A program made the position numbers and the translations under genes. The notes beneath the pieces were generated by a model. The model made no database searches and had not been told where the DNA came from. It was given only the letters and a program-made list of their open reading frames with translations. A stretch of DNA of 16,212 bases from an uncultured Clostridia bacterium (GTDB lineage Bacteria; Bacillota; Clostridia; TANB77; CAG-508), in NCBI GenBank assembly GCA_944388635.1, contig CALXJN010000091.1, forward strand, positions 1 through 16,212, given 5' to 3'. This document shows positions 1 to 8,216 of this stretch, in pieces; position 1 is the first letter of the stretch; each line of letters opens with the position of its first letter.

Positions 1-128
1 TATTTTTCAAATTGACTGTTAAATTCTGAAATTTGAGCAATTTTCCTATTTCTATCACTAATACCTAAAACTATAATTGCAACTATTATAATTACTATAA
101 GTATTATTGAAACAACGATTTTTTTCAT
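1..128 (-). CDS. Pilin-like membrane-anchored protein, third paralogue (partial, cut by window edge)
   Basis: An open frame runs from an ATG at 126-128 off the left window edge, so only about 42 residues are visible. A ribosome binding site (AAAGAGGT) lies about 7 bases upstream of the ATG, which fixes the start. The protein opens MKKIVVSIILIVIIIV, a signal-anchor helix (residues about 4-21), followed by a charged stretch and the motif EFNSQFEK. That motif recurs in the two genes just upstream in the operon (FNAQFEIY and FNQGFESY), each after an N-terminal hydrophobic helix. I infer it is another minor pilin-like component of the Tad-like operon, 56 bases downstream of its neighbour. No in-frame CGG is visible. 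Its function cannot be established from the fragment. Confidence 0.7.
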   Translation of the reverse strand, partial: MKKIVVSIILIVIIIVAIIVLGISDRNRKIAQISEFNSQFEK

Positions 129-184
129 AACAATATACCTCTTTAATTATACCACTTTAGACTATATTCTGCAATAATTTTTAA

Positions 185-629
185 CTATAAAATGTATTTT
201 TCCTTAATTATAACTTCATTAACTCGTGCTGCAATAGCATTGTCATCATATCCAAGCTGACAAGTAAACAATTTATCATGGTTTCTATCTAGGAATTCTT
301 CAACTGTTAGACTTCCTGATATAAGTCTTTTTAAATCCATGCTATTTGTTGAATATCTAGATAAAGTAATTACTGTTGATACATTATCTCTATTCCATTC
401 TTGAATATAGCTATATAAAGTTATAACTTCTTGTGCTGTAATTGTTTCTTTATTTGCATATATTTCAAATTGTGCATTAAATTCTCTTGTTTGTGTTGTT
501 TGAACCTCTGCCTCATACGCTTTTGCATTATTTGAAACATACATCATTTCATATGTAAATAAGGATAATATTAGTATACCGTATTAATATACCAGCTGCA
601 ATAAGTAATGCTTTTACTGCATTTTCCAT
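185..629 (-). CDS. Pilin-like membrane-anchored protein, read through a +1 shift at CGG
   Basis: The ATG at 627-629 follows GAAAGGAAAAG, a plausible ribosome binding site. The first 16 residues, MENAVKALLIAAGILI, closely match the start of the next gene upstream in the operon (MENASKALMMAGGVLI). Codon 17 is CGG (581-579), and the zero frame then stops at the tenth codon after it. Skipping the C gives GILILSLF and then the open 120-residue frame (EFNAQFEIY, YIQEWN) ending at TAA 185-187, in exact register with ALVTISIF of the paralogue and with no gap. The product would be about 147 residues: one N-terminal helix, a polar domain, and the F-N-x-x-F-E-x-Y motif. Without the shift the domain would start from an ATG inside the hydrophobic segment with no good binding site. 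It is either a frameshift-decoded gene or, less likely given the other three cases, a pseudogene. The role is inferred as a Tad-associated pilin-like subunit. Confidence 0.78.
579..581 (-). other. CGG +1 frameshift site 1 (pilin-like gene)
   Basis: On the coding strand the context is TTAATA CGG TATACT. The preceding codon is ATA and the zero-frame stop is TGA, ten codons on. Dropping the C (plus-strand g at 581) yields GGT (Gly) and restores alignment with the paralogue at 690-1346 without any inserted or missing residue. The site is not in a homopolymer run. Confidence 0.8.
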
Positions 630-689
630 ATACTTTTCCTTTCAAATTTTCTATATATTGTCTATAAAAATAATTATACTAAATCACAA

Positions 690-1346
690 TTATTTTTCAT
701 AAAAAATCATTTTTACAATTCTGCCAGTTCCTTCATCATACTCTGTTCCTTGACAATAAAATACTCTTCTTTTAAATTCAGCTGCTGGGTAATATGTAAC
801 TGTATATGTTCTGCAGCCCGGAGTATAAGTTGAAACAGAACTTTCTTGGTTGTTATATATTTTGTCATCTTCATCTTTCCAGCTTAATCCTTCTATAAGC
901 AATGTTTTTATCTTTTCTCCGTCTATTTTCAAAGAATACTCTTTATTTGCCTCAAATACTGTGTCTACATTGTCTGTCTTAGTCCTATCATATCCAACCC
1001 CTGTACTATTTAATACAAAAGTTTCTACTCTTGTTTCTAAATTATTCTTAAGTACAAATACTATATCCATATAGTATGGTCCTTCATAACCAGTCTCTAC
1101 ATCATAACTTCTATTATTATCTATTGCTTTATTTAAAACACTAATTAAGTCTGCACCATACATTATTTTTTTATTATATGATTCAAATCCTTGATTAAAT
1201 GCTAAGAGAGCTGCTTCTGTTGGATTTTCATCAACTTGTTTTCTAAATGTACTTATTTGTGAAAACATGTAGTAGAATATTGAAATTGTAACTAATGCAA
1301 TTAAGACTCCTCCTGCCATCATTAATGCCTTTGATGCATTTTCCAT
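690..1346 (-). CDS. Pilin-like membrane-anchored protein (MENA-type N-terminus)
   Basis: A 218-residue protein with a strong ribosome binding site (AAGGAGGTAGAAT) directly before the ATG at 1344-1346. Residues 1-30 (MENASKALMMAGGVLIALVT...) form a single N-terminal hydrophobic helix resembling the anchor of type IV/Tad pilin-like proteins, with no cytoplasmic partner domain. The extracellular part contains FNQGFESY (about residues 50-57), then YGADLISVLNKAIDNN and a predominantly beta-type region. I recognise the MENA...KAL opening plus F-N-x-x-F-E-x-Y as a type seen in clostridial Tad-like operons, but no biochemical function is known to me. It lies 17 bases after the TadB/C-like gene and 60 bases before its frameshifted paralogue, so it is surely co-transcribed. 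It has no in-frame CGG. The CGG at 818-820 is out of frame (CCG GGC on the other register) and causes no break. Confidence 0.85.
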   Translation of the reverse strand: MENASKALMMAGGVLIALVTISIFYYMFSQISTFRKQVDENPTEAALLAFNQGFESYNKKIMYGADLISVLNKAIDNNRSYDVETGYEGPYYMDIVFVLKNNLETRVETFVLNSTGVGYDRTKTDNVDTVFEANKEYSLKIDGEKIKTLLIEGLSWKDEDDKIYNNQESSVSTYTPGCRTYTVTYYPAAEFKRRVFYCQGTEYDEGTGRIVKMIFYEK

Positions 1347-1363
1347 ATTCTACCTCCTTTTTT

Positions 1364-3451
1364 CTACATCATTGTCGTCATTTCTGAGAATGAAGATGTC
1401 ATACTCATAAGTCCTATTGCAACTAATGGAACTATCAAATATCCCACAAATAGTACAACCATTGGTGCAAATCCTATTCCTTTACCAATCATTCCCTTTC
1501 TTGAAATTAGTTTTTCATTTGACGCTTTTCTTTTTTCTTGGTAATATTCTCTTTCTGTATCCAATTCATCAAATGCTTCCCTTATTGGTATTTTTTCAAC
1601 TGCTGCTTGTAAGCTTTCAACTATTGTGATTAATGGTTGATATGATATATCGTTTTTTAATTCCTCTAATGCTTCCCAAGCGCCACTTTCATAGTTATTT
1701 ACGCATTTTGATATTGGTTCTTTAAAAATTTTTGCATATCTTTCTAGCCATTCAAGTATCATCTCAACATTTACTCTTTCGATTTTCATGAGCATAACAA
1801 TTATTGTTTGATACTGCATTACTTCATCTTCCATTTCAAGTTGTCTTAGTATTTTTTGGAAATATAATAGCCATGTAGGTACCATATATCCACATAGTGC
1901 AAAAACTAATGCAATAAGTACTTCAAACCATTTTATATATTCGCTATTTACTGTTTGAAGTTTTGTATATATTCTTTCTGCTGCTGTTTGTATTTCTTCT
2001 TCTGAAGCTTCTTCATAATATTCTGAATATCTAACTCTTAAAGCTATTTGGTCTACAGTTACATTTTGCTGACCTTTAAACATATCAAGAAATACATTAT
2101 CTATTTCTGTAAGTTCCATTGCGTCTTCTTCTTCTTGTTCTGACATTGATATTAAGTTGTAATCTGTAGTTGGATTGGTATATATATAATCAATTGCAGT
2201 TTTATGTATTCTATCCATAAAGAACATTGATGCTATAAACACTATTACTGTTAAGCAAATTTTGTTTATGTATATCCACTCCATTTTATCTTTTGAAGCA
2301 GCATCTTTCATTAATTTTGTCAAATTTTTATATGGTTTTGTTCCTTTTTTAGGTATAAATAAGTTAACAAATTTCTTTACTATTGGTATCTTATATAGTT
2401 TTGATTGCCATGGATTTTGAGTGTTTTTTGCATTTGTATCTGACGTCGTATCCTTAACTTTTCTAATTAATAGGAAACATGTAAATGTTAAAACTATTAT
2501 TAGCATTTGTATGATTAATCCTACTTTTCCTTCATAGAAACTACTTGTAAAACTAAAATTTGAAATTGCCCAATTTTTTAATGCTTCAATAAATAATATA
2601 GGAACAATCGCAATTACAGACAAACTTTGAAAAACATAATCTAGTTTATCCCTTTTTAATATCTCTATTTGCATTTCTTGTGTTATATTATTTAAGTTTT
2701 TTAAATACAATGACGCTCCAGCTTCTGTTTTTCTATCTCCAAATTCTCGTGTCAAGTATGATATACCTGCAAACTCTTTTAAATAGCTATTTGGTGCTAT
2801 ATCATAATATTTTTCAAGCTCTTCTTCTGGATCATCTGATATAAGTATTTCATATATCTTTTCTCCTTGTCTTGAAACTTCTAGCTCGTCATTTTGTGAA
2901 ACTTGGTATATAGCCTCTTCTACCATGTTATATTCATGATATGCATGTCTTATTTCTGAAAAGAATTCTATCTGTTCCTTTAAAAGCTTATTATCAAGTT
3001 TACTAACCATACCGTCAATTACTGTCTCAATAATAAATATCTCAAATATTATTAAAATTCCTAATAATAAAGTATTTGAATGTGCGAGTGCTATAATTAA
3101 TATTGTTAAAGGCACTATAATTATTAAAGCTTTTGTAAGGATAGAAGATGCTTGTCTTCTTGTTTGATATTCATCTTGAATATTTATTATCTCTAATCTT
3201 CTTCTTAATTTTAATAAATATCTTTTTATTCCAGGTACTTTTATATATATCATATATAGTTTTTGATATAACACTTCAGAAGAAAATTTATTTGTTTTAG
3301 TTCCCTGTCTTAATTCTCTTACATATTTTCTATCTCCTTTATTTAGAGCTTTGTTTATTAGTACATATGCAATAACAATTGCGATAAGAACTAAAACGCT
3401 TCCTCCCATTATGTACATCAAAACTTCATTTGATGGCATATTATAAAGCAC
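1364..3451 (-). CDS. TadB/TadC-like (T2SF-type) pilus assembly membrane platform, long double form
   Basis: A 695-residue polytopic membrane protein. Hydrophobic segments lie at about residues 10-32, 105-145 (two helices), 275-295, 315-335, 400-420, 515-540 and 665-690. Between them are long charged cytoplasmic stretches, for example residues 150-270 and 545-660, the latter ending in a Glu/Lys-rich helix before the final membrane segment. The layout of cytoplasmic domain plus paired helices, present twice, fits two T2SF (GspF/TadB/TadC) units joined in one chain, where Tad systems usually have separate TadB and TadC proteins of about 300 residues. Its place directly after the TadA ATPase and before the pilin-like genes supports the platform role: coupling ATP hydrolysis to pilin extraction or assembly. 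The ATG at 3449-3451 follows AAAGGAGGTGC. No in-frame CGG occurs in nearly 700 codons. The assignment rests on topology and context more than on sharp motifs. Confidence 0.75.
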   Translation of the reverse strand: MLYNMPSNEVLMYIMGGSVLVLIAIVIAYVLINKALNKGDRKYVRELRQGTKTNKFSSEVLYQKLYMIYIKVPGIKRYLLKLRRRLEIINIQDEYQTRRQASSILTKALIIIVPLTILIIALAHSNTLLLGILIIFEIFIIETVIDGMVSKLDNKLLKEQIEFFSEIRHAYHEYNMVEEAIYQVSQNDELEVSRQGEKIYEILISDDPEEELEKYYDIAPNSYLKEFAGISYLTREFGDRKTEAGASLYLKNLNNITQEMQIEILKRDKLDYVFQSLSVIAIVPILFIEALKNWAISNFSFTSSFYEGKVGLIIQMLIIVLTFTCFLLIRKVKDTTSDTNAKNTQNPWQSKLYKIPIVKKFVNLFIPKKGTKPYKNLTKLMKDAASKDKMEWIYINKICLTVIVFIASMFFMDRIHKTAIDYIYTNPTTDYNLISMSEQEEEDAMELTEIDNVFLDMFKGQQNVTVDQIALRVRYSEYYEEASEEEIQTAAERIYTKLQTVNSEYIKWFEVLIALVFALCGYMVPTWLLYFQKILRQLEMEDEVMQYQTIIVMLMKIERVNVEMILEWLERYAKIFKEPISKCVNNYESGAWEALEELKNDISYQPLITIVESLQAAVEKIPIREAFDELDTEREYYQEKRKASNEKLISRKGMIGKGIGFAPMVVLFVGYLIVPLVAIGLMSMTSSFSEMTTMM

Positions 3452-3511
3452 CTCCTTTGTTTCTAGATTTTATAATATTTTGTTTTGTTTTTCTTTGGAT
3501 AAATAATACTT

Positions 3512-5489
3512 TTATTTTTTAGCTGTCTTTGTTTTAGTTTTTGCAGTTGTTTTTTTCGTTTTTGTTTCGTCTTCAATAGTTTCAACACCTGCATATCCAT
3601 CTTTAATTCTTAAATGCCAGTTTTCTTCAACAAATCTATCGAAATCTTCTATGTCACTATCATCCATATTATTTCTCATTTCAATTAAATTTGTATCAGA
3701 AATTCTATTAGTTAAAACATATCCGTCATCTATGTATTCCATTATGTTTACATATCTATATGTCTCTTTATCTGTTATTTTTGTAAAGTAATGTGTAGCA
3801 TTGTCCATAAATTTGTCAAGTTTTCCTTCTAATGTTTTTTCTTTTCTATGGTCAAATGTATATTCATTCTTATTTTCTACTGGAATACATTCTGTTATCC
3901 TCTCTATATATCTTCTACCTCTAAAGTCTTTTACCAAGTGTATATCAAAGTTTAAAACCTGTATAACCTGCTCTTCAGCCGTTTTTTCATCTTTGAATAC
4001 TCCTGTTCTAAGCATTGAGTTTCTTAGTGCTGTTACTAAGTTTGGAAAAGTCTTAGCATGGTGAGTAAATAATGTGAATTTAGATGCAACTTGTGCAGCT
4101 TGTATCATCCATGCAGCAACTGGATCTGTTGCAACCTCTCCGAATTATGTTTACAGAACCGTCAGTTTTCTTTTGAACGTCTAGTCCCTCTTGTCCAGAA
4201 ACTGTTTCTGTTTCTCTAAAAGACAAAATATTTCTTGTTGGATATATTTTTCTTAAGTGTAACTCGAATGCAACCTCTTGAACCCTTATGTTCATTGTTT
4301 CATATATATTTTCAATCATTGCCATAAGCATTGTTGTTTTACCACAACCTTGCTCACCAGTGAGTGATATAATTCTTGCTCCTTTTACTAAGAATTTTAG
4401 TAATTCTATTGCTTTTTCTTTTCCGTCGAATGTAATAATTTGTTCTAGTGTAGCACGTTTTACGTCGAATTTTCTTACGAAAAACGCCCATGTTTCTGAG
4501 AATGATGGTCTAACAACAACGACACGTGAACCGTCCTTCATTTCATTGATTTTATAACCATTTGAGTCTGATAGCTGTCCTGGGTTATTATATTTGTAAA
4601 TATTTTGGCATACCCTTTTTAGTTCACTTTCTGAGCCAAAGCTTAAAAATGCAAGTCTTATTGATTTACCTTGGAAGAATATCCAAATACTATCACATGC
4701 TCTTGGCACTTTATTTTCTAATATCTGGTCAAGATAATCTCCGTCTGTTTGTGCAACTTGGCTTAAGAAGCTCTCTGGTAATCCTGAAACTCCTCCAGAT
4801 ACACCATCTATATTCATATCTCTTATTTCATCAATACTGCTATACCCTTTATATGATTGATATATTCTTTGAGTTACTATACTCAATTTATCATGGAAGC
4901 TTAACACTAAATTTTCTTTTTCGTATATGTCGTCTATCTCTTCTGAAGTAATTACATAAGAAGGTTTAGCATCTCCTGAAATATATTTTAGTGATGCTAA
5001 ATTATATTTTTTTATAAATTCTGTTAAAGCTTCATACCCAAATTGTTGTTTATATACATATATCAAAATGTCAAATTTGTCTTGTGCTGTTAGTAAAGAT
5101 GGTATATCAAAAGGAATTGATTTTGATATGTTTGTTTCATCTGTCCCATATTCTTTAGATAATAAATCATATATTAATTCTTTAACATATTTCTTATCAT
5201 TAACGTCTCCATATGTACATCCTTTTAAAGCTTTTTTCAATTCGTATTTCTTATTTTTTCTTCTTTTTAATTCTTCTTCTGATAGTCCTATATCATATAA
5301 ATTTATTTTAGTAATTTCATCTAGTCTTCTTTTTACAAAAGCTGTCATCATTTCAATTGTGTATGTCTTATCATCTTGTTCAACTTCTTCTTCAACTTCT
5401 TCTTTTTTTCTTGCCATTAATATCCTAACAACTATAAAGACTGCAATTGTAATGACTAATAAAATTGCTAATATGTTCATCAAATTCAT
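3512..5489 (-). CDS. tadA: TadA/CpaF-family pilus assembly ATPase, read through a +1 shift at CGG
   Basis: I chose the ATG at 5487-5489 because it follows GAAGGAGGAATCC at ideal spacing; an upstream TTG has no such site. The N-terminus carries an unusual membrane helix (residues about 3-27, ILAILLVITIAVFIVVRIL). A CpaF/VirB11-type N-terminal domain follows, and the Walker A motif is GEQGCGKTT (around residues 384-392). Codon 450 is CGG (4142-4140), and the zero frame ends 20 codons later in a Cys-rich nonsense tail. Skipping the C gives NII-GEVATDPVAAWMIQAA, the Walker B/GE region, then FTLFTHHAKTFPNLVTALRN, the His-box counterpart, and a C-terminal domain with a Lys/Thr-rich tail. The full product is 658 residues. 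Without the shift the ATPase lacks its Walker B and His box and cannot work. It is expected to be a hexameric cytoplasmic motor powering pilus assembly with the TadB/C-like platform. It starts 26 bases after the upstream CpaE-like gene. Confidence 0.88.
4140..4142 (-). other. CGG +1 frameshift site 2 (tadA, Walker B region)
   Basis: Coding-strand context: AACATAATT CGG AGAGGTTGC. The codon before is ATT (Ile449). Skipping the C gives GGA GAG (Gly-Glu), the conserved GE pair of CpaF/VirB11 Walker B. The nearby CGG at 4161-4159 (GAC GGT, out of frame) and those at 4425-4423, 4533-4531 and 4743-4741 produce no break, an internal control within the same gene. Confidence 0.88.
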
Positions 5490-5515
5490 AATTAGGATTC
5501 CTCCTTCTAAGTTTA

Positions 5516-6373
5516 TCAAACCCTCATTTGTAATTCTTGCATTCTATAAACAATTGCTTGTTCAGCTCTTGTAAGTTCACTTATCAAAAATGCTGTTTTA
5601 TCTTCTGTATCTTCCATTTTTCTTATTCTAGGATTAAGGAAAAATTCTGCGGCAGTACCTTCTTGTACAGCTTCTGCAAAAACATTGTCATAAGGTACTG
5701 TTAATATTTCTTTCTTTTCGTTTAAATATCTTGTTACATTCTTACTTGTGTATTTTGACTCTCTATCATAATTATTAATTAAAGTAAGTGTTTTCTTTGG
5801 TGTTAATAATTGTTTTTCTTTTTCTTTTAACTCTGCAAGTCTATCAAATTCTGCCATTTTTTGTTCCATATTCAATATAATGATATTAGACATCTCTAAT
5901 ATTTCTCTTGTTGTTGAATCTGATAATCCATTATTTAAGTCCACAAAAATAATATCATAATATTTTCTAGCAACATTTAATATATCTTTTATCGAATTAT
6001 ATATTCTGCTATACTCTACTCTTTCTCCTGCCTTTTCTTTTGGTGCACCTAAAACTTCAAGTCTATCTTTAAAAACCATTCTAGTGTAATTTGGCACAAC
6101 ATCTGGTGTAAGTCTGCTTGCATTTGCAAGTTTCGTCATTCCTTCTATTCCTGATTCTAATTCCATAGAGTTTTTATTATTAGTAAGTCTATTTAAAGCT
6201 TGTGTTGATTGATTAAACCCAAAAGCCTCCATTGTTACTTGGTCATTGTATCTTGTTGATAACAATAAAATTTTATAATTATGTTCTATAGCCATATGTG
6301 TAGCTATTGCAATGGCTGAATAGGTTTGTCCAATTTTCCCTGTGTTATTATTCCAAAATGATATAATTGTCAT
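5516..6373 (-). CDS. CpaE/TadZ-like MinD/ParA-fold protein with altered P-loop
   Basis: A 285-residue protein with a MinD/ParA-like layout: a beta strand and P-loop position at residues about 3-16, then an alternating beta/alpha pattern. It has YDIIFVDLNNG (about residues 138-148) in the Walker B position and TLINNYDRES as the later adenine-side strand. The P-loop reads NNTGKIGQT where the family has KGGxGKT, so the catalytic lysine position is Gln. Nucleotide hydrolysis is therefore doubtful. CpaE/TadZ proteins localise the Tad machine at the cell pole and commonly deviate in Walker A. The gene sits between another CpaE-like gene and tadA. The start ATG at 6371-6373 has only a distant AAAGGAATG upstream, so initiation may be weak or translationally coupled. 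Confidence 0.78.
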   Translation of the reverse strand: MTIISFWNNNTGKIGQTYSAIAIATHMAIEHNYKILLLSTRYNDQVTMEAFGFNQSTQALNRLTNNKNSMELESGIEGMTKLANASRLTPDVVPNYTRMVFKDRLEVLGAPKEKAGERVEYSRIYNSIKDILNVARKYYDIIFVDLNNGLSDSTTREILEMSNIIILNMEQKMAEFDRLAELKEKEKQLLTPKKTLTLINNYDRESKYTSKNVTRYLNEKKEILTVPYDNVFAEAVQEGTAAEFFLNPRIRKMEDTEDKTAFLISELTRAEQAIVYRMQELQMRV

Positions 6374-6417
6374 ACTCTAATACTTCATTCCTTTCTTAAA
6401 TGTGAAATATTGCAATA

Positions 6418-7113
6418 TTATTCTCTTTCTAATATCTTCATTGCTTTTGATATTTCTTTTTCAGATAAATCTTCATAGAAAATTGTTTCCATTAAATATT
6501 CTATGCTTTCTTTATAGTGTGCACTTAATCTTTTTATTTTTATTCTTGAAACTATCTGATTTTCCACTGTAACACTATAATTTCCTAGTTCTATTGGAAA
6601 GTTTATTATAGTCTTATCCCACTTTACTTTATAACCAAGAGATAAATAATCTAAATATTGATTTTCTTCTTTTGTCATGCTTTTAGAAAACAATACTTTT
6701 GTAAGTTGAATTGGAACTGTACATGCACTTAATATTTCTAATCCTTTTTTTAGTGAATAAAGGTCGAATGCTGTCACAAAACAATTTCTATAATTTCTAA
6801 TTGCATCAAAACTTTGAAACATTTCTGGTGTATCTATATCTAAAATTGCAAAATCGTAATCTAATGGTTTATCCCCATTACCTATATAATGTTTAATTTC
6901 TTCTATACTTTTGAATCCAACTGCAACATCAAATCCTTCAAATTCTGTAACATATGTCCTTGTTGGACTAATTGAAGGTACTACATATTTAGCTTTTTGT
7001 GCTGTTGTTGCATCAATTAATATCACTTTTTTCTTTGCTATGCTTAAGAGTCTTGCTACATATAGTATTAAATCTATTTTATCATATCCGCCTATAAATC
7101 CTATTGTTTTCAT
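6418..7113 (-). CDS. Second CpaE-like, P-loop-less MinD-fold protein
   Basis: A 231-residue protein opening MKTIGFIGGYDKIDLILYVA, where a MinD-type protein would have its Walker A. Here the loop is GGYDKID with no GKT/S, so it should not hydrolyse ATP. VILIDATT (about residues 30-37) corresponds to the Walker A'-type Asp strand of the ParA/MinD fold, and FAILDIDTPEM (about 90-100) to the Walker B strand. I read it as a degenerate receiver or MinD-like partner of the following CpaE-like protein; the two may form a heterodimer scaffold. The ATG at 7111-7113 follows AGAAAGGATAGGAAATTA, giving a good AGGA site. It is separated from the cpaB-like gene by 81 bases that hold a strong hairpin, and from the next gene by 44 bases. 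Confidence 0.65.
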   Translation of the reverse strand: MKTIGFIGGYDKIDLILYVARLLSIAKKKVILIDATTAQKAKYVVPSISPTRTYVTEFEGFDVAVGFKSIEEIKHYIGNGDKPLDYDFAILDIDTPEMFQSFDAIRNYRNCFVTAFDLYSLKKGLEILSACTVPIQLTKVLFSKSMTKEENQYLDYLSLGYKVKWDKTIINFPIELGNYSVTVENQIVSRIKIKRLSAHYKESIEYLMETIFYEDLSEKEISKAMKILERE

Positions 7114-7150
7114 TAATTTCCTATCCTTTCTAAAAGAATCTTTTTACTCA

Positions 7151-7186
7151 AACGAAAGTAAAGCCCAAAAAGCCTTTACTTTCGTT
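7151..7186 (-). terminator. Intra-operon hairpin (possible attenuator) after the cpaB-like gene
   Basis: A perfect 13-bp stem: AACGAAAGTAAAG (7151-7163) with CTTTACTTTCGTT (7174-7186) and a 10-base loop. In the direction of the operon (minus) it is followed by a weak T-stretch (TTTGAGT). On the plus strand it is followed by six T's. It sits between the first and second genes of the Tad-like operon, so it may set a lower downstream expression level or protect the upstream mRNA end. Confidence 0.55.
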
Positions 7187-7194
7187 TTTTCTTA

Positions 7195-8085
7195 TTAATA
7201 TATGCCTAACGAATCTACATACTCTTGTCTTGCTGTTTGTTGTTTTAATATTTCTTGGTTTGTATCATCTTCAACATTTGCTGTTGCATCTTCTGCATAT
7301 CCACCAAGTGCTGAATTTACAGTGTCTCTTTGTGCTCTTGCAGCTTCTGTATATCTTGCAGCTAACTCTGTTTTTGCAACTGCTGTTATATTAGGATCTG
7401 CATTCATTAAATTAATAACTGAATTTGAAGCAACATATGTAGGTGTTGATGAGCCTTGTAATCCAGCATCAGTATATGTTGTTGCATATAATAAAGCTCC
7501 TTGCATTATATATGCTTCAACTATTGCATTACTCATTGTTAATATTTCATCTTCTGATACTTTTACCCAAATTGTATCTGCATTTGTTTGCTCAATATAT
7601 TTTTTTGATAAAACTATATAATCTTCTCCACTTGGAAGTCTTAATCTTATATCAACTGTATCTCCTGCTAATAGCTGAGTTGGTAATATTATCATATTAT
7701 ATTCTTGTAATCTGACATCAGCTGAATCTGGTGTGCCTTCTACATTAATCATATCTGTTGTAAGAACTGTTCCTACTTCTAGTTGTATTTTACTTGTTGC
7801 AAGTTGTGTTAAATATGTTATTGAATTTTCAGGAGTAACAGCGTTATTTGGTGCTACTGTTGCTTCTACTTTTTGTAGTTGTACCATTCCAAGTATAGTG
7901 CCTCCTGATGTTACCTGTTGGCTTACAACATATACATCTCTATATACTATTGCTTCTTGTTCTTGTTTCATTTTACTTATTTGAAGTATTAAAAATACAA
8001 TAACTAAACCTGTTATTACTAATGTTAAAAGCATTCCTAATAAGAATGATGTTCTTGCTTTTTTTTGCATTGGATTCATTGCCAT
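7195..8085 (-). CDS. CpaB/RcpC-like SAF-domain pilus assembly protein
   Basis: I place the start at the ATG at 8083-8085 (MAMNPMQKK) because GAGGAGG lies 8 bases upstream; an ATG 24 bases earlier lies before that site. Length is about 296 residues. There is one membrane helix (residues about 14-36, LLGMLLTLVITGLVIVFLIL). Then comes an extracytoplasmic domain with SAF-like features: VYVVSQQVTSGGTI, later a second strand set ending QLEVGTVLTTDMI, and LLAGDTVDIRLRLPSGEDY typical of the RcpC/CpaB beta domain. The C-terminus is polar and Gln/Ala-rich. CpaB proteins are thought to support the periplasmic or cell-wall part of Tad pili. It is the first gene of the minus-strand operon, with a candidate promoter about 60 bases upstream. 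Family assignment is from motif layout and the tadA, tadB/C and cpaE-like neighbours. Confidence 0.8.
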   Translation of the reverse strand: MAMNPMQKKARTSFLLGMLLTLVITGLVIVFLILQISKMKQEQEAIVYRDVYVVSQQVTSGGTILGMVQLQKVEATVAPNNAVTPENSITYLTQLATSKIQLEVGTVLTTDMINVEGTPDSADVRLQEYNMIILPTQLLAGDTVDIRLRLPSGEDYIVLSKKYIEQTNADTIWVKVSEDEILTMSNAIVEAYIMQGALLYATTYTDAGLQGSSTPTYVASNSVINLMNADPNITAVAKTELAARYTEAARAQRDTVNSALGGYAEDATANVEDDTNQEILKQQTARQEYVDSLGIY

Positions 8086-8143
8086 ATGTTTTTCCTCCTC
8101 TATATTCATGTACTTTTTGACAGAATATCTTATCTTATTGTTT

Positions 8144-8172
8144 ATTATACTATATTAAAACTAAATATACAA
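8144..8172 (-). promoter_or_regulatory. Candidate promoter of the Tad-like operon
   Basis: On the minus strand TTGTAT (8172-8167) is followed after 17 bases by TATAAT (8149-8144). The -10 is perfect and the -35 matches the consensus at three of six positions. It lies about 60 bases before the first start codon, in an otherwise AT-rich intergenic stretch where chance matches are common. Confidence 0.35.
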
Positions 8173-8216
8173 TATATTATTATTTTTGTAATATATTTGT
8201 AAAATTTTTGTAATAT

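Noticed and set aside
4080..5519. TadA as two separate genes, with the second starting at an internal ATG near 4106
   Set aside because: The internal ATG lies inside the conserved region with no binding site, and the split would separate Walker A from Walker B.
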